A DNA stretch of 64,000 bases from Clostridiales bacterium Firm_04 (GCA_001603005.1 LVAJ01000027.1:1-64000); one strand, 5' to 3'; positions 8,952-17,662 are shown, counted from the first letter of the stretch. Notes: a model not told the origin generated them from the sequence alone. Made by a program: numbers and translations.

Positions 8952-10025
8952 CTATATTTCAACTAGCACTTCCCACAGTCCGTTTCGTTTTCCGTTTTTG
9001 CGACGAAGCAGACCTTTGTCTTGCAATTCAACAGTTCGGGACTTGACAGTTCGCTCCGATTTTCCGATAGCCTCAGCAAGTGCTTTCTGCGTGATAGATG
9101 GATTGGTAGATATTTCACGCAGGATTGCCAATTCCTCCAAAGTGCAATTTTTGCACTTTGAAATCTCCGGTTTTGCACTTTGGAGAGTTACTGAGTAGTC
9201 GATATGCATATATCTGTTCTTCAGATCATGCCGTGCGCCGGTAAGCAGATTCTCCATAAACTGCTCCAGAAAGGCAGTCGTAGCATGAACATCATTTTGC
9301 AGATCGTTATAGTTTGCTCTGACGAGCGCATTGCGGAAATACCATGAATTGTCGGCGAAAACCTGATTGCTCACATTGAATCCGAAAGTTTGCAGATACT
9401 TGATCATGAACACAGCAGTCGTGCGGGTATTGCCCTCACAGAACGGATGAATCTGCCAGATACCCGAAATGAACTTTGCGATATGCTTGATTGCCTGCGC
9501 AGCATCCAGATTGGCGTAGGAAAATTCCTTTTCCTGACTGAAATCGTAATCAAGTGTCTCGCGGATACTGTCAAAGGCAGCGTAGAAAACAGATTTCCCG
9601 TTCAGCACCCATTCTTTCTTTGAGATGTTATATGTTCTGAATTGTCCGGCTGACTTAAACACACCGGTGAACAATCTGCGATGAATGGATTGCAGCTCTG
9701 CCGGCGAAAACTGAAATGTCTTCTCAGCCAGCAGCTCGGCGATACGGGAAGCAACAATATCCGCTTCTTTTGTATCCTGTTCGGAGGTCATGCGAACATC
9801 CCGCTGTTCGTAATAGTTGTAGATTCGCTTTTGCACTGTGGCAATGTCGATTTTGCCCTCAATATGCTCCTTGGCGGTTTCGAGCAGATAGTCCGAAGTC
9901 CGGAGGCCGTCAACATCCTGCAAGCCGATCGCGGTCTGCCATGCAGCACTTTTTTCGGAACGGTCAGGCTCGCCCTGACGGATATATTCATCTAAATCAT
10001 ATTGCCAGTCGTGTTCCTGTCCCAT
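8952..10025 (-). CDS. Fic-domain protein with N-terminal VbhA-like segment and C-terminal winged helix
   Basis: The Fic core motif HPFCEGNTR (193-201) is intact, so AMP transfer or a related NMP transfer onto a protein is plausible. The N-terminal 40-75 region (SDYLLETAKEHIEGKID) resembles the antitoxin-VbhA-like helix often fused ahead of Fic domains. The C-terminal 80 residues read as a winged helix (ITQKALAEAIGKSERTVKSR), suggesting autoregulation. The ATG at 10025 is chosen over the longer ORF start because AGGAGG lies seven bases upstream and the promoter is just above it. The gene is separate from the hsd operon and may be toxin-like. Confidence 0.88.
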   Translation of the reverse strand: MGQEHDWQYDLDEYIRQGEPDRSEKSAAWQTAIGLQDVDGLRTSDYLLETAKEHIEGKIDIATVQKRIYNYYEQRDVRMTSEQDTKEADIVASRIAELLAEKTFQFSPAELQSIHRRLFTGVFKSAGQFRTYNISKKEWVLNGKSVFYAAFDSIRETLDYDFSQEKEFSYANLDAAQAIKHIAKFISGIWQIHPFCEGNTRTTAVFMIKYLQTFGFNVSNQVFADNSWYFRNALVRANYNDLQNDVHATTAFLEQFMENLLTGARHDLKNRYMHIDYSVTLQSAKPEISKCKNCTLEELAILREISTNPSITQKALAEAIGKSERTVKSRTVELQDKGLLRRKNGKRNGLWEVLVEI

Positions 10026-10061
10026 ATTCTGCCTCCTTTCAGCGTATTTGCATCTACATTT

Positions 10062-10090
10062 AGTATACCATAATATCCGCGAAAAAGCAA
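10062..10090 (-). promoter_or_regulatory. Promoter of the fic gene
   Basis: Minus strand TTGCTT, 17-base spacer, TATACT, ending 37 bp before the fic ATG. Confidence 0.7.
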
Positions 10091-10106
10091 GCGGAGTAAT
10101 GCACAC

Positions 10107-10419
10107 TATTCTTCATTTATAATATAGTATAGTGATAATATGGGCAATATTATGCCAGTTAAAGCAACATTCTACGGAAAGAGTGTGCTTTCGTGTGAAC
10201 TGCGCCGCCGATGCCGGTCTCATCGCCGCCGTTTGAAAGAGTATGAAGCCTCAAAATCCGCCTGAATCCACACGATCGGATGCCTGCGTACACACAGTAG
10301 AGAGGGTGCAAACCCTCGGTTTTCGTGTGAACTTTCGTGTGAACTAGCCTTGAAAATGGCTTCAAAATAGCGAAATTCGCTTCAAAATACGGAAAAATTT
10401 TTCAAAGCACGATGTAATA
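10107..10419. other. Intergenic stretch beside tRNA-Ser, no gene seen
   Basis: About 300 bp with no supportable gene. Three copies of TTTCGTGTGAACT occur, one near 10189 and two back to back near 10320. The stretch lies directly past the 3' side of tRNA-Ser(GCU), the position where integrated islands usually start, but no integrase or att repeat was found. Confidence 0.5.
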
Positions 10420-10462
10420 AAAACGACGCTGTTACGCGAAATTTACGTAACAGCGTCGTTTT
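10420..10462 (-). terminator. Terminator of the tRNA-Ser pair
   Basis: A 17-bp perfect inverted repeat (AAAACGACGCTGTTACG with its complement, 9-base loop) placed four bases after tRNA-Ser(GCU). The arm ends in a T run on either strand, so it can also act on the plus strand. Confidence 0.85.
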
Positions 10463-10466
10463 CTTC

Positions 10467-10556
10467 TGGCGGAGAAAGAGGGATTTGAACCCTCGCGACC
10501 CTTTCGAGCCCTACTCCCTTAGCAGGGGAGCCCCTTCACCACTTGGGTATTTCTCC
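10467..10556 (-). tRNA. tRNA-Ser(GCU)
   Basis: The minus strand begins GGAGAAATACCC and ends TTTCTCCGCCA with CCA encoded. Loop CTGCTAA gives anticodon GCU. The long variable arm fits a class II serine tRNA of 90 nt. Confidence 0.95.
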
Positions 10557-10589
10557 AACGTCGGTGAATGCGATATCCGGGAGATTTGT

Positions 10590-10678
<89 letters not shown>

Positions 10679-10850
10679 TTTCGGATTCAGCTTTATCATT
10701 ATATCACAAAATCGAAGTTTTGTCAAGTACTGATTGGAAAAAAATTGCCGGTTTGCACGATTTGTTGAATACTGCCGAATCAGCGGGCAGTGCCCGCCGC
10801 CGTGATAGCGCCCATAAAGCAGAACGGTAAAATTTATGTCCTCTCTCCCA

Positions 10851-10879
10851 TTGCACTTTTCGCAGATATATGCTATAAG
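10851..10879 (+). promoter_or_regulatory. Promoter-like box in the first repeat unit
   Basis: TTGCAC, 17-base spacer, TATAAG. The -10 runs straight into the palindrome GCGGGCAGTGCCCGC, which would cover the start site. Confidence 0.6.
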
Positions 10880-10945
10880 CGGGCAGTGCCCGCCTCCATT
10901 ATAACGCCCATGAAGCGAAAAGCAGATTTTTTGCATTCTCTCCCA

Positions 10946-10974
10946 TTGCACTTTTCGCGGATATATGTTATAAT
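10946..10974 (+). promoter_or_regulatory. Promoter of the degV-family gene, from the second repeat unit
   Basis: TTGCAC, 17-base spacer, TATAAT, 47 bp ahead of the DegV ATG. It is the downstream end of the interspersed repeat; the palindrome is missing after this copy. Confidence 0.8.
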
Positions 10975-11021
10975 AGGGGGGGCGGGGGAGAACGAATCAA
11001 CCCGCACGAAAGGAGCCTTGC

Positions 11022-11897
11022 ATGGCTGATTATATCATTGCGGCTGCATCGACTGCCGATCTGCCGGAGACCTTTTATCAGGATCACGAGATCCCGCTGA
11101 TCCGCTATACGTATTCGATCGGCATGGATGTCTTTGAGGACGACTGCCGCGAGGAATCGCGCGCACAGGCGTATCAGGAAATGCGCCGCGGCGTGGTGTA
11201 TTCGACCTCGATGATCAACGAGGAGACTTATTACGAGTTTTTTCGCGGCTTGATGGAGCGCGGAAAAGACGTGCTGTATCTGGATATGTCGAAGGAGATG
11301 TCCAGCTCCTATGCGGCATCGCACCGTGCGGCGGCGCGCGTGCAGCAGGCGTTTCCGGATCAGCAGCTTGTTCTGCCGGATACGCGCTGCATTTCGGGCG
11401 GACTCGGTCTGCTTCTGCGCGAATCCGTGCGCCACATGGAAGAAGGCATGGGTTTTCAGGCATTGCTGAACTGGATCGAGAGCAATAAACTCCATATCAT
11501 GCACCGTTTTACCGTTGACGATCTGAACTATCTGAAGCGCGGCGGCAGAGTGTCGAACGCCTCTGCGATGATCGGTTCGATGCTGTCGATCAAGCCGGTT
11601 TTGTACGTACCGGACGACGGCAAGCTGACGGTTTCGTCGAAGGTACGCGGCAGACGCGCGGCGATGCAGGCATTGCTGGACGGCGTCAAGCGCGACATGA
11701 CGGCGCCTTCCGGGCAGCACATCATCATCAATCATGCGGACTGCGAGGCAGATGCGAACTGGCTGCGCAATGAGCTGCTGGATGCTTATCCGACGCTCGG
11801 CGGCGTGGATATCTACCAGCTCGGCGTCATCATCGGCGCGCACTGCGGACCGGGCTTGCTGACGGTGTTTTATTTCGGCGATCAGCGCAAAGCATAA
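11022..11897 (+). CDS. DegV-family fatty-acid-binding protein
   Basis: DegV/FakB-like proteins bind a fatty acid and present it to the kinase FakA. Visible are the N-terminal AAASTADLP segment (the usual TDS-type acid-binding loop), the central FTVDDLNYLKRGGRVS motif typical of the family, and the C-terminal IGAHCGPGLLTVFYFG. At 291 residues it is full length. The ATG follows AAAGGAG. It is a single gene between the promoter repeat and a bidirectional terminator. No FakA kinase is in the window. Confidence 0.9.
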   Translation: MADYIIAAASTADLPETFYQDHEIPLIRYTYSIGMDVFEDDCREESRAQAYQEMRRGVVYSTSMINEETYYEFFRGLMERGKDVLYLDMSKEMSSSYAASHRAAARVQQAFPDQQLVLPDTRCISGGLGLLLRESVRHMEEGMGFQALLNWIESNKLHIMHRFTVDDLNYLKRGGRVSNASAMIGSMLSIKPVLYVPDDGKLTVSSKVRGRRAAMQALLDGVKRDMTAPSGQHIIINHADCEADANWLRNELLDAYPTLGGVDIYQLGVIIGAHCGPGLLTVFYFGDQRKA

Positions 11898-11904
11898 CAA
11901 AAAG

Positions 11905-11943
11905 AAGCGGTTAAGAGGATATTGCCTCTTAACCGCTTTGTTT
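11905..11943. terminator. Bidirectional terminator between degV and yebC
   Basis: AAGCGGTTAAGAGG and its perfect complement with a 6-base loop, T-rich on both sides, between convergent genes. Confidence 0.85.
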
Positions 11944-11960
11944 TGCGCTGAAATGGTGTA

Positions 11961-12698
11961 TCAGTCTTCTTCCGGCATATCCCAGTTATGCCAGACGTTC
12001 TGCACATCGTCGTCATCCTCAAGATGCTCAAGGAGCAGCCCCATTTTGCGGAGCGATTCCTCCTCGGTCAGGGTGACATAGGTGCTCGGAACTTCCTCCG
12101 CCTCTGCGGAAGCGACCAGATAGCCCTTTGCAGTCAGCCCCTCGCGGAGCTCGCTGACCATAGCCGGATCGCAGACGATCTCGATGCTGTCCTCGGAGTA
12201 GGTCATATCGTCGCCGCCGAGCTCCATGACGTCTTCGAGCACAGTGTCCTCCTCAAGCTCACCCTCATGCTCAATGACGATGATGCCTTTTTCGGAGAAC
12301 AGATAGGACACGCAGCCGGTCGTGCCGAGGTTGCCGCCGAACTTATCGAAGTAGTGGCGGATATTGCCTGCTGTACGGTTCTTGTTATCGGTCAGGCACT
12401 CGACGATGACAGCAACACCGTTCGGACCGTAGCCCTCGTAGGTGAGTGCCTCATAGTTGTTCTTATCGCTGTCGCCGGCAGCCTTTTTGATCAGGCGGTC
12501 GATGTTGTCATTCGGCACATTGTTCGCCTTCGCCTTTGCGATCAGATCGCGCAGCTTGCTGTTGTTGTTGGGATCGGGACCGCCCTCTTTGATGACGACC
12601 ATCATCTCACGGCCGATCTTTGTAAAGATCTTCGCCTTGACGGCGTCAGTAGCTTCTTTTTTCCGTTTGATGTTATTCCATTTGGAATGTCCGGACAT
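11961..12698 (-). CDS. yebC: YebC/PmpR-family protein
   Basis: The N-terminus MSGHSKWNNIKRKKEATDA is diagnostic. At 245 residues it is of family length with an acidic C-terminus. Members bind DNA as regulators, and some rescue ribosomes stalled at polyproline. It follows mrnC by 12 bp and ends the rplU operon at the shared terminator. Confidence 0.95.
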   Translation of the reverse strand: MSGHSKWNNIKRKKEATDAVKAKIFTKIGREMMVVIKEGGPDPNNNSKLRDLIAKAKANNVPNDNIDRLIKKAAGDSDKNNYEALTYEGYGPNGVAVIVECLTDNKNRTAGNIRHYFDKFGGNLGTTGCVSYLFSEKGIIVIEHEGELEEDTVLEDVMELGGDDMTYSEDSIEIVCDPAMVSELREGLTAKGYLVASAEAEEVPSTYVTLTEEESLRKMGLLLEHLEDDDDVQNVWHNWDMPEED

Positions 12699-12710
12699 AC
12701 AGAACGCCTC

Positions 12711-13148
12711 CTATTCTGAAAAATTCTGATTTTGCTGACTTTCCTGCCAGATGACCGCGAACAGCTCGCGGAGTCTGTCGGTCTGTCCGCAAAGAAATAA
12801 ATATCCGAACAGGCATTCAAAGCCTGTTGCTTTCCGGTAATCCGCCGGCGTGGCATGCTTCGGCACACTGATGCCGCTTGCATTTCTGCCGCGGCGGAGA
12901 ATATCCGCTTCTGTTTCGGTCAGCATATCAGCGATCCTGCCGGCGGCTTCTGCCTGATACGCCGCGCGGACATGTGCGACCGCCTGCTGATGCAGCTCTC
13001 TTGCGGGACGGTTCGCCTCGCGCAGGAGCATTTCGCGCACCATGACCTCATAGACGCTGTCGCCGAGAAAGGCGAGCGTCAGGGGACTGTACTGCTTTGC
13101 ATCGTCCTCTGTCAGCGGGATCTGTGTCTGAAGGAACTCAATCGACAT
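12711..13148 (-). CDS. mrnC: Mini-ribonuclease III
   Basis: A single RNase III catalytic domain without the dsRNA-binding domain, 145 residues. The signature segments LAFLGDSVYEVMVRE and the closing EADILRRGRN...KATGFECLFGYLF carry the metal-binding acidic residues. In Bacillus this enzyme matures 23S rRNA. It overlaps the end of obg by 11 bp and is coupled to it. Confidence 0.92.
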   Translation of the reverse strand: MSIEFLQTQIPLTEDDAKQYSPLTLAFLGDSVYEVMVREMLLREANRPARELHQQAVAHVRAAYQAEAAGRIADMLTETEADILRRGRNASGISVPKHATPADYRKATGFECLFGYLFLCGQTDRLRELFAVIWQESQQNQNFSE

Positions 13149-14412
13149 AATCGAACTCGAAACCGTTGATCGAAACGGTCACGCCCTCCTTCGCACCCAT
13201 CTGCTCCAGCTTGTCGATGATGCCGCTGCTGCGGAGCACGCGCTCAAAGTACTGGAGCGAAGACCAGTCGTCGGGATTGATCGTGCGCATGATCGGTTCC
13301 ATGAACGGCGCATCGACCTGATAGATCCCGTCGCTGTCGATCTCAACTGTAAACTTTTTGACCTCCTCCGGCGCTTTTTCGGGGATTGCCTCCGGTTCAA
13401 AGCGCTTGACAGGGGGGAGTGTTGCGAGCGTTTTCGCGATCTCATCGAGCAGCGGTTTTGTGCCCTGTGCAGCCGCCGCAGAGATGACATAGAACGGCAG
13501 TCCCTTTTCGGAGATATAGCCGTGCAGACGCTCGATCTGCGATTCATCCGCAAGATCCGCCTTATTTGCCGCAACGATCTGCGGGCAGCGGCTCAGCTCC
13601 TCGGAGAAATTGGAAAGCTCCAGATTGATCTTTTCAAAATCCTCGATCGGATCGCGCGCCTCGCTGCCGGAAACGTCGATCACATGCACGATCAGTCTGC
13701 ATCGCTCCACATGCCGCAGAAAGGCATGTCCGAGTCCTGCGCCGTCCGCTGCGCCCTCGATCAGACCGGGGATATCCGCCATGACGAACGAGCGCTCGTC
13801 ATCGAGCCGGACAACACCGAGCACAGGCTCCAGCGTCGTGAAGTGATAGTTTGCGATTTTCGGTTTTGCAGCAGATACGACAGAGATCAGAGTGGATTTG
13901 CCCACGTTCGGGAATCCGACCAGTCCGACGTCAGCGAGCAGCTTGAGCTCAAGCACGACATCGAATTTTTCGCCGTCATAGCCGGGCTTTGCGAAGCGGG
14001 GGACTTGTCTGGTCGAGGTCGCAAAGTGCTGATTGCCCTTGCCGCCTCTGCCGCCTTTCGCGAGAATGACAGCCTCATCGCCGGAGATATCCGCCATGAC
14101 TCTGCCGCTCTCAGCCTCCCGGATCACGGTACCGCGCGGCACCTTGATGACAAGGTCAGGCGCACTTTTACCGGTACAGCGCTTTGCAGCGCCGTTCTGT
14201 CCGTTTTCTGCAACATATTTCCGCTTATAGCGGAAGGAGATCAAGGACGTCATGTGATCGTCGGCAACAAAGACGATATTGCCGCCCTTGCCGCCGTCGC
14301 CGCCGTCCGGACCGCCCGCCGCGACATATTTCTCTCTGTGAAAGCTGACGCAGCCGTCGCCGCCGTTGCCGGCTTCGATACGGATTTTCGCCTGATCCAC
14401 GAACATAGACAT
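13138..14412 (-). CDS. obg: GTPase Obg (CgtA), ribosome assembly
   Basis: The Gly-rich Obg fold is at the N-terminus (IEAGNGGDGCVSFHREKY). The GTPase follows, with G1 GFPNVGKST near 166, G3 DIPGLIEGA and G4 NKAD. The C-terminal OCT domain of Gram-positive Obg is present (VEIDSDGIYQVDAPFMEPIMRTINPDDWSSLQYFERVL). 424 residues, full length. It is part of the rplU-rpmA operon, as in most Firmicutes. Confidence 0.97.
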   Translation of the reverse strand: MSMFVDQAKIRIEAGNGGDGCVSFHREKYVAAGGPDGGDGGKGGNIVFVADDHMTSLISFRYKRKYVAENGQNGAAKRCTGKSAPDLVIKVPRGTVIREAESGRVMADISGDEAVILAKGGRGGKGNQHFATSTRQVPRFAKPGYDGEKFDVVLELKLLADVGLVGFPNVGKSTLISVVSAAKPKIANYHFTTLEPVLGVVRLDDERSFVMADIPGLIEGAADGAGLGHAFLRHVERCRLIVHVIDVSGSEARDPIEDFEKINLELSNFSEELSRCPQIVAANKADLADESQIERLHGYISEKGLPFYVISAAAAQGTKPLLDEIAKTLATLPPVKRFEPEAIPEKAPEEVKKFTVEIDSDGIYQVDAPFMEPIMRTINPDDWSSLQYFERVLRSSGIIDKLEQMGAKEGVTVSINGFEFDYVD

Positions 14413-14519
14413 AAACTCACCTCATAAGAAATCCCCCTGCCGGAACAGCAAGGGGACTATGCGGTTATCGCATAAGCGGCACCGCACCGGATTTTTCCGG
14501 CACGGTACCGTGCATTTTC

Positions 14520-14804
14520 TTACTGCTCGACAGCGTAGACGCTGACGCGCTTACGGTCACGGCCGTAACGCTCGAAGCGAACCTGACCGTCGATCGTTGC
14601 AAACAGGGTATCATCCGAACCCTTGCCGACATTGTTGCCCGGGTGGATGTGGGTACCGCGCTGACGCACGATGATGTTGCCGGCCAGCACATACTGACCG
14701 TCGCCGCGCTTGACGCCAAGGCGCTTTGCCTCGGAATCACGGCCGTTCTTTGTAGAACCAACGCCCTTCTTGTGAGCGAAGAACTGCATGCTAATACGGA
14801 TCAT
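14520..14804 (-). CDS. rpmA: Ribosomal protein bL27 with Firmicutes N-terminal extension
   Basis: 94 residues. The N-terminus [21 protein letters not shown] carries the extension that Prp protease removes after the Phe-Phe pair in Firmicutes. The mature protein then begins with AHKKG, the residues that reach the peptidyl-transferase centre. The Prp gene is the next gene upstream. Between rpmA and obg is a short gap with the 14-bp palindrome GCACGGTACCGTGC (14500-14513). Confidence 0.97.
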   Translation of the reverse strand: MIRISMQFFAHKKGVGSTKNGRDSEAKRLGVKRGDGQYVLAGNIIVRQRGTHIHPGNNVGKGSDDTLFATIDGQVRFERYGRDRKRVSVYAVEQ

Positions 14805-14843
14805 TGAGATACACCTCCGTTTTCAGATTATACTGCGTACATT

Positions 14844-15179
14844 TCAGCGTTCTGTGACAGTGACGCGGAAATTGCCTTCGGCGTCTTCAGCGAGCGCCTG
14901 AAAATGCAGCAGCAGCCCATTGAGAATGTTGGAATGCACGGGATCCGGCTCAGAAAGCCGTATCCGGATCTGATTCTGTGCGTTTTTTGCGGCATGCACC
15001 TGCACGCATTGCTCCGGCGCGCCGAAGCAGTCGCAGAGCAGTGCAGAGGTCAGCTGCACGGCAGAGGAAACTGCCGCACAGAGCACCGAATAACCGGTAT
15101 CCTCTGTATAGGTGTCATGACCGGAGACGGTGCATTCCGTGAGGAGCCCGTCCTTTCGCACAAAATGCGCGTTCAGCAT
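14844..15179 (-). CDS. prp: Ribosomal-processing cysteine protease Prp
   Basis: 111 residues. The catalytic His is in VSGHDTYTEDTGYSVLCAAVS and the Cys follows 11 residues later, the layout of the Prp family. It cleaves the N-terminal extension of L27. It lies between rplU and rpmA, as in Staphylococcus and Bacillus. Confidence 0.92.
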   Translation of the reverse strand: MLNAHFVRKDGLLTECTVSGHDTYTEDTGYSVLCAAVSSAVQLTSALLCDCFGAPEQCVQVHAAKNAQNQIRIRLSEPDPVHSNILNGLLLHFQALAEDAEGNFRVTVTER

Positions 15180-15188
15180 AGCCCGTGC

Positions 15189-15500
15189 TTATTTGCTGAT
15201 GGATTCGATGCGGATCTGCGTGAACGGCTGTCTGTGACCGATTGCGCGCTTCTGACCGCACTTCGGCTTGTAGGTGAAGACGCGGATCTTCTTGCCCTTG
15301 CCGTTTGCGAGGACCGTTGCCTTGACGGAAGCGCCTGCAACAGTCGGTGCGCCGATGGTCAGACCGCTCTCGTCGCCGATTGCTGCGACCTGATCGAAGG
15401 TGACGGTATCGCCCTCTGCTGCTGCGAGCTTCTCAACGCGAACAACGCTGCCTTCCTCGACTTTCAGCTGCTTACCGCCTGTCAAAATGACTGCATACAT
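15189..15500 (-). CDS. rplU: Ribosomal protein bL21
   Basis: The true start is ATG 15500 (MYAVILTGGKQLKVEEG), giving 103 residues, the usual length. The longer track ORF runs into the leader. The C-terminal KPKCGQKRAIGHRQPFTQIRIESI is typical. It is the first gene of the operon. Confidence 0.97.
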   Translation of the reverse strand: MYAVILTGGKQLKVEEGSVVRVEKLAAAEGDTVTFDQVAAIGDESGLTIGAPTVAGASVKATVLANGKGKKIRVFTYKPKCGQKRAIGHRQPFTQIRIESISK

Positions 15501-15598
15501 GGTTTTTTGGCACCTGCCTTTTCCATAATCTCGCTGCGAACGGTGCGTGCTCTGTCCGGAAACGGGCATAGTACGACTTCAACCGTCCAGCATGCGGC
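15501..15598 (-). promoter_or_regulatory. rplU 5' leader, probable L21 autoregulatory leader
   Basis: About 100 nt separate the promoter from the rplU ATG. The leader contains short complementary blocks (GCATGC, TCCGG, GCACG) and a GTTGAAGTCGTACT segment. Firmicutes commonly have an L21 leader RNA here that represses synthesis when L21 is in excess. I assign it by position and general appearance only. Confidence 0.5.
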
Positions 15599-15604
15599 TT
15601 TTTC

Positions 15605-15633
15605 ATTATACAAAATTTTCGCGGTTTTGTCAA
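15605..15633 (-). promoter_or_regulatory. Promoter of the rplU operon
   Basis: Minus strand TTGACA, 17-base spacer, TATAAT: a perfect consensus, as expected for ribosomal protein genes. Confidence 0.9.
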
Positions 15634-15643
15634 GAGCTGACGG

Positions 15644-15673
15644 AAAGCCGCCGGTAGAATCATCGGCGGCTTT
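15644..15673 (-). terminator. Terminator-like hairpin after the GH26 gene
   Basis: AAAGCCGCCG and its complement with a 10-base loop, between the GH26 stop and the rplU promoter. The T run on the minus strand is short, so termination may be partial. Confidence 0.55.
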
Positions 15674-15694
15674 CGGCATATTTTTTGGTGATTT

Positions 15695-17662
15695 TCACCG
15701 TTTCGACTGGAACTCGTCTTTGGAGAGCTGTCTTGCGATATAGAGCAGCACTCTGGTGATATCGTCGGGCGTGACGCCGTAGGTGCTGTCGCAGTCCGCA
15801 TTGGCGAGTCCCTGCTCGGAGATCGAAGCAGTCTTGTCCTCGGTCACGAAGCGCGCGATGAGCACGGCATCGGAGACATCGACCGTGCCGCTGCAATCGG
15901 CATCGCCGAGCAAGGTCGGCTCCAGTATATCGCCCTTTGCGGGTGTTGTGGCAGGCGTTGTCGTGGAGACCGGCGCTGCTGTCGTGACTGCCGCGGTCGT
16001 TGTGGTGACGGTTTTGGTCGTATCGGCAGGCTTTGTCGTCACGGCAGGCTTTGTCGTGGACGGCGCGGTTTCCGGTTCATAGGTATCCCAGTCCGGCAGC
16101 TCATCCAGCGTGATGCAGTAGTCGCTCGTGTAGATCTTTTTCAGTTCCGAAGCAGTGGTCAGCTCGGTGAGATAGCGCTGATACCACGGGCAGAAGTAGA
16201 GCCATGCAGCTTTGTCTTTCAGGAGATTGTCGAGCGAGGGAATGGTATCATTTTCGCTCATGACGACCATTTTTCTGCCTTCGGTCTGCCCGACCATAGA
16301 GTAGAACGACGCAGAGATCGCACTCGGATTCGGCTCGCTGTTGTTGATTGCGTTATACTTGTCAATGCCCTGGAAATCGACGTATTCGTCGCCCGGATAC
16401 CAGTTCATAGCGTTTGCCGAGGTCGAACCGGTCCAGATCCAGAGCAGATTGTTCAGCTTATACTTATTCGTCAGCTGATCCCACATGTAGCGGTAGAGCT
16501 TTTTGCAGGCTTCGGGGCCGTCCGCGCCCCACCAGAACCATGCGCCCTCTGCCTCATGCAGCGGACGGAACAGGATCGGAACGCCGGCATCGCGTGCCTT
16601 GCCGAGCTGCTTTGCGAGATTTTCGAGGTCGGCGTCGATCTTCTCGTGCTCCCATGTGCCTTCCTTGACCGCATTTGCAGCGCTGAAATTGGTATAGGGC
16701 GTATTGCCCGTGCTTTCGACATAGAACGCGACTTCACTGCTGCCTTTTTCGGTCGGCACATTCCAGTGGAATGTCACGGTCGGGATGCCGCCCTTGTCCT
16801 TGTACCACGCAATGACGCGCTCCGGCGCATCATCCTCGTAAGCCTTTGTCGTGTTATAGAACAGGAAGTCGATGCCGCGGATCGCGGGCTGCTTGCCGGT
16901 CGTTTTCTGGATATATTCAAATTCCGCCTCGTTGTCCACGAGATAGTCGATCGGCTTGCCCTGCGATTCGAGCGCATTTTTATTATAGTTGTGCGAGCCG
17001 CAGTATTCCTGCTGACCGGAGAGGATATGCTTGCTGTAGACGCTCCGCAGATAGGCATAGAGCTTGCGGGCTTCGGGGCTTGCGTCCGGATTGCACGGCG
17101 CCTCGTCCGGCGAAAAGCTCGTCAGATAGGCAGGAGCATCGGTCAGCTTCACATAATCGAGGAAGGTGTAGCCCCAGTAGCTTTTGATCGTAATGGTATT
17201 CTCGCCCTTGTTGAGATGCACATAGCCTGCGGGGAGCTCCTGCCAGCCCTTGCCGGAGTTGAACGGGAACATGACCTCGCCCTGCGATTCGCCGTTGACG
17301 AGCAGATACTGCGTTTTGTTCGGGTTATCCGGTGTGCCGAAGCACTGGATATAGCAGATGTTGAGCGCATAGTAGTCATCGCGCGGCGCATTGACCGTGA
17401 CGGTCGCAGCGGCATCCTTGCGGTCGATGTAGACATAGCTGTCGCCCGACCAGCCGGTCATGTCGCAGACATTGCCGAAGCCGTCCTCGTCGATCTTCTC
17501 CCATGTGATCGGCTCACGGTTTTCGCAGTCTGTCAGCGTACCGCTTTCAAACTCCGCCTTGATCTCGGTACCCGCCGCGGCAGTGGAGCCTGCGGGGAAC
17601 GAGAGCGCACTGATGCTCAGCATCGCTGCTGTCAGCAGTGCCGTCGTTTTTTTCTCTTTCAT
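15695..17662 (-). CDS. Secreted GH26 beta-mannanase-like enzyme with CBM35-like and dockerin modules
   Basis: Order: signal peptide (1-30), CBM35-like beta-sandwich (about 33-175), GH26 barrel (about 195-510), Thr-rich linker (533-577), type I dockerin (585-645). The GH26 acid/base is Glu370 in FRPLHEAEGAW and the nucleophile is Glu470 in MVVMSENDT, both intact. GH26 enzymes mostly cut beta-1,4-mannan. The dockerin has LGDADCSGTVDVSDAVLIARF and a second, slightly degenerate repeat. It would dock on a cell-surface scaffoldin, which is not in the window. ATG 17662 has AGAGGT upstream; the track ORF starts 11 codons too early. Confidence 0.92.
   Translation of the reverse strand: MKEKKTTALLTAAMLSISALSFPAGSTAAAGTEIKAEFESGTLTDCENREPITWEKIDEDGFGNVCDMTGWSGDSYVYIDRKDAAATVTVNAPRDDYYALNICYIQCFGTPDNPNKTQYLLVNGESQGEVMFPFNSGKGWQELPAGYVHLNKGENTITIKSYWGYTFLDYVKLTDAPAYLTSFSPDEAPCNPDASPEARKLYAYLRSVYSKHILSGQQEYCGSHNYNKNALESQGKPIDYLVDNEAEFEYIQKTTGKQPAIRGIDFLFYNTTKAYEDDAPERVIAWYKDKGGIPTVTFHWNVPTEKGSSEVAFYVESTGNTPYTNFSAANAVKEGTWEHEKIDADLENLAKQLGKARDAGVPILFRPLHEAEGAWFWWGADGPEACKKLYRYMWDQLTNKYKLNNLLWIWTGSTSANAMNWYPGDEYVDFQGIDKYNAINNSEPNPSAISASFYSMVGQTEGRKMVVMSENDTIPSLDNLLKDKAAWLYFCPWYQRYLTELTTASELKKIYTSDYCITLDELPDWDTYEPETAPSTTKPAVTTKPADTTKTVTTTTAAVTTAAPVSTTTPATTPAKGDILEPTLLGDADCSGTVDVSDAVLIARFVTEDKTASISEQGLANADCDSTYGVTPDDITRVLLYIARQLSKDEFQSKR

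Larger units (their letters stand above)
10783..10974 (+). repeat. Two tandem copies of a promoter-bearing interspersed repeat
   Basis: Two 96-bp units, each beginning with the palindrome GCGGGCAGTGCCCGC (10783-10797 and 10879-10893), followed by a conserved body (NATAACGCCCATGAAGC / ATAGCGCCCATAAAGC, then TCTCCCATTGCACTTTTCGC). Each unit ends in a sigma-A-like promoter. The same unit occurs in inverse orientation at 32010-32350. Confidence 0.8.
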
